Assembly: GCA_964611345.1 (NCBI GenBank)
Contig: CAZSYU010000063.1
Span: 1 to 22,983, forward strand
DNA: 22,983 nucleotides
Reading direction: 5' to 3'
From: JALZVT01 sp964611345
Lineage (GTDB): Bacteria > Pseudomonadota > Gammaproteobacteria > Pseudomonadales > Azotimanducaceae
Shown here: piece by piece, positions 22,063-22,983 of the stretch
Numbering within the stretch: position 1 is the stretch's first letter
How the letters are laid out: the number at the start of each line of letters is the position of its first letter
Made by a program: the position numbers and the translations under genes
The notes under the pieces: generated by a model
Seen by the model: the letters and a program-made list of their open reading frames with translations, nothing else
Told to the model about the DNA's origin: nothing
Databases searched by the model: none

Positions 22063-22983
22063 GTTCTTATAAATCGATGGCCCACCACCGGCGGGACGCT
22101 TGAAGCGCTTGTAGGTCCACTGGTATTGCTCGGGTGCTTGGACCACCTGAGCTGCAATCGCTTTGTTCATCGCCGTTGCTGCACTGAGTTCGCTTCGGCC
22201 AACGATCTCGTGGGTTAACTCCTGAAAGTTAATATCAAAGGTGCCGCTGGTGTTGCGCAGGGCACAGACCAGAAAAACGCGCGGCGCATGCCTGTTCGCC
22301 AGCCGGTGGACCAGATTGATAGTAAGCGCTTGCTTACCTAAGAAGCCGGCGTATACGCCAGCATCAACCGCTGGCACCTGATCAGGCAGCAAACCAACCA
22401 CCCCGCCCCGGCGCAATTGCTGCACCATCCCGCGCAGGCCCTGCGGACCAATGGGCAATACTCTGCTCGCCGTGCGTTCCCGGGCTTCGCGTATCAAGGG
22501 GTCGAGCGCGGCTACTTTGGGCGGGTCATAGAGCACCGTCACACCAAACTCGGCCCCGATGTACATGTTGAGCAATTCCCAGTTACCCAGGTGCGGCGAT
22601 AACAGCAGTACGCCAGGGCCGGGCGCAACCGGTTCGCCCCCAAGTAGCGCACCCGTTTGCCGGGCATGGGCTATTCGCAGCGCCGCAATGGCATCGTCTC
22701 CTTCTACCCGATTGATAAGCTCGCGCCAGGAATCTGGCGCGCCACGCCAGCACAGCGCAATTTCGCTAACCAGCAACCCGGCGGTTTGCATCGATCGACG
22801 AGCAAACGCGTCTGGCGAAGCAAGGCTGACCCCTGCCTCTTCCAGGCCCTGCTGGACGTGCTTAATATTGGTAACAACAACCTGCCGAGAGTCTCTGGCC
22901 AATGCCGCATACAACCACCCCAGCAGGCCACCAACACGGCGACTCAGTGGCCGCGGCAACATGGCAAGCAGCCGCAGCAGGGC
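22033..22983 (-). CDS. Lipid A lauroyl/acyl acyltransferase LpxL/HtrB family (5' end beyond the right edge)
   Basis: Inner-membrane enzyme that moves an acyl chain from acyl-ACP to a lipid A precursor. The catalytic HX4E motif reads SPHLGNWELLN, and further family segments are GLLPDQVP and QYQWTYKRFKRP near the C-terminus. An ATG at 22960-22962 would give 309 residues. However, the frame stays open to the window edge, and the extra residues (ALLRLLA) continue the expected N-terminal membrane helix, so the true start probably lies outside. The gene is convergent with trkH and overlaps it by 30 bases, with no terminator visible between them. Pseudomonas has an acyltransferase of this kind near its trkA-rsmB-fmt-def region. 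Which chain it adds cannot be told. Confidence 0.92.
   Translation of the reverse strand, partial: ALLRLLAMLPRPLSRRVGGLLGWLYAALARDSRQVVVTNIKHVQQGLEEAGVSLASPDAFARRSMQTAGLLVSEIALCWRGAPDSWRELINRVEGDDAIAALRIAHARQTGALLGGEPVAPGPGVLLLSPHLGNWELLNMYIGAEFGVTVLYDPPKVAALDPLIREARERTASRVLPIGPQGLRGMVQQLRRGGVVGLLPDQVPAVDAGVYAGFLGKQALTINLVHRLANRHAPRVFLVCALRNTSGTFDINFQELTHEIVGRSELSAATAMNKAIAAQVVQAPEQYQWTYKRFKRPAGGGPSIYKNLAPPEGRGE

Overview
This window looks like chromosomal DNA from a free-living, aerobic, respiring gammaproteobacterium, probably from the Pseudomonadales/Cellvibrionales neighbourhood. The evidence is a housekeeping block (lipid A acyltransferase, trk, rsmB, fmt, def, a LysM protein, dprA, tsaC, aroE) whose order I know from the Pseudomonas aeruginosa region near the origin. 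Next to it lies a Pseudomonas-type aa3 cytochrome c oxidase cluster in which subunit II carries a fused cytochrome c. No transposase, phage, CRISPR array, rRNA or tRNA was seen. Coding density is very high, with many 4-8 bp gene overlaps. About half of the complete genes appear to start at GTG or TTG.

Layout, left to right. (1) 1-178 holds the 3' end of an unrecognised + strand gene. (2) 194-6753, all minus strand, reads in transcription order surf1, a Sco/thioredoxin-like CxxxC membrane protein, ctaA, ctaB, sco1, egtB, egtD: haem A synthesis and copper delivery for the oxidase, followed directly by the two core ergothioneine genes. (3) 6844-7149 is a small + strand twin-transmembrane protein (DUF2909 type) that splits the oxidase cluster. 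(4) 7228-11541, minus strand, reads coxB-coxA-ctaG-coxC. It has a good extended -10 promoter candidate upstream of coxB, and an intrinsic terminator whose stem lies over the stop codon of the opposing DUF2909 gene. (5) 11809-16022, minus strand, reads LysM protein, dprA, tsaC, aroE. AroE carries an extra C-terminal zinc-ribbon domain of the YheV/DUF2387 kind. (6) 16306-22062, plus strand, reads def-fmt-rsmB-trkA-trkH. (7) 22033-22983 is a minus-strand LpxL/HtrB-type acyltransferase, cut by the right edge and overlapping the end of trkH.

How the genes work together: coxB/A/C are the catalytic subunits. ctaG (Cox11) and sco1 supply copper to CuB and CuA, ctaB and ctaA turn haem b into haem o and then haem a, and SURF1 helps place haem a. 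The egtB/egtD pair would make ergothioneine, or its sulfoxide precursor, from histidine. Its tight placement behind sco1 suggests shared transcription with oxidase assembly. The right-hand block covers N-formyl-methionine handling (fmt, def), 16S rRNA methylation (rsmB), tRNA t6A synthesis (tsaC), DNA uptake (dprA), aromatic amino acid synthesis (aroE) and potassium uptake (trkA/trkH).

The observations most worth checking are the AroE-zinc-ribbon fusion, egtBD sitting inside the oxidase assembly run, the EgtB active-site residues that suggest cysteine rather than gamma-glutamylcysteine as sulfur donor, and the Sco-like protein that keeps CxxxC but lacks the copper-ligand histidine. I see no wholly new multi-gene system.
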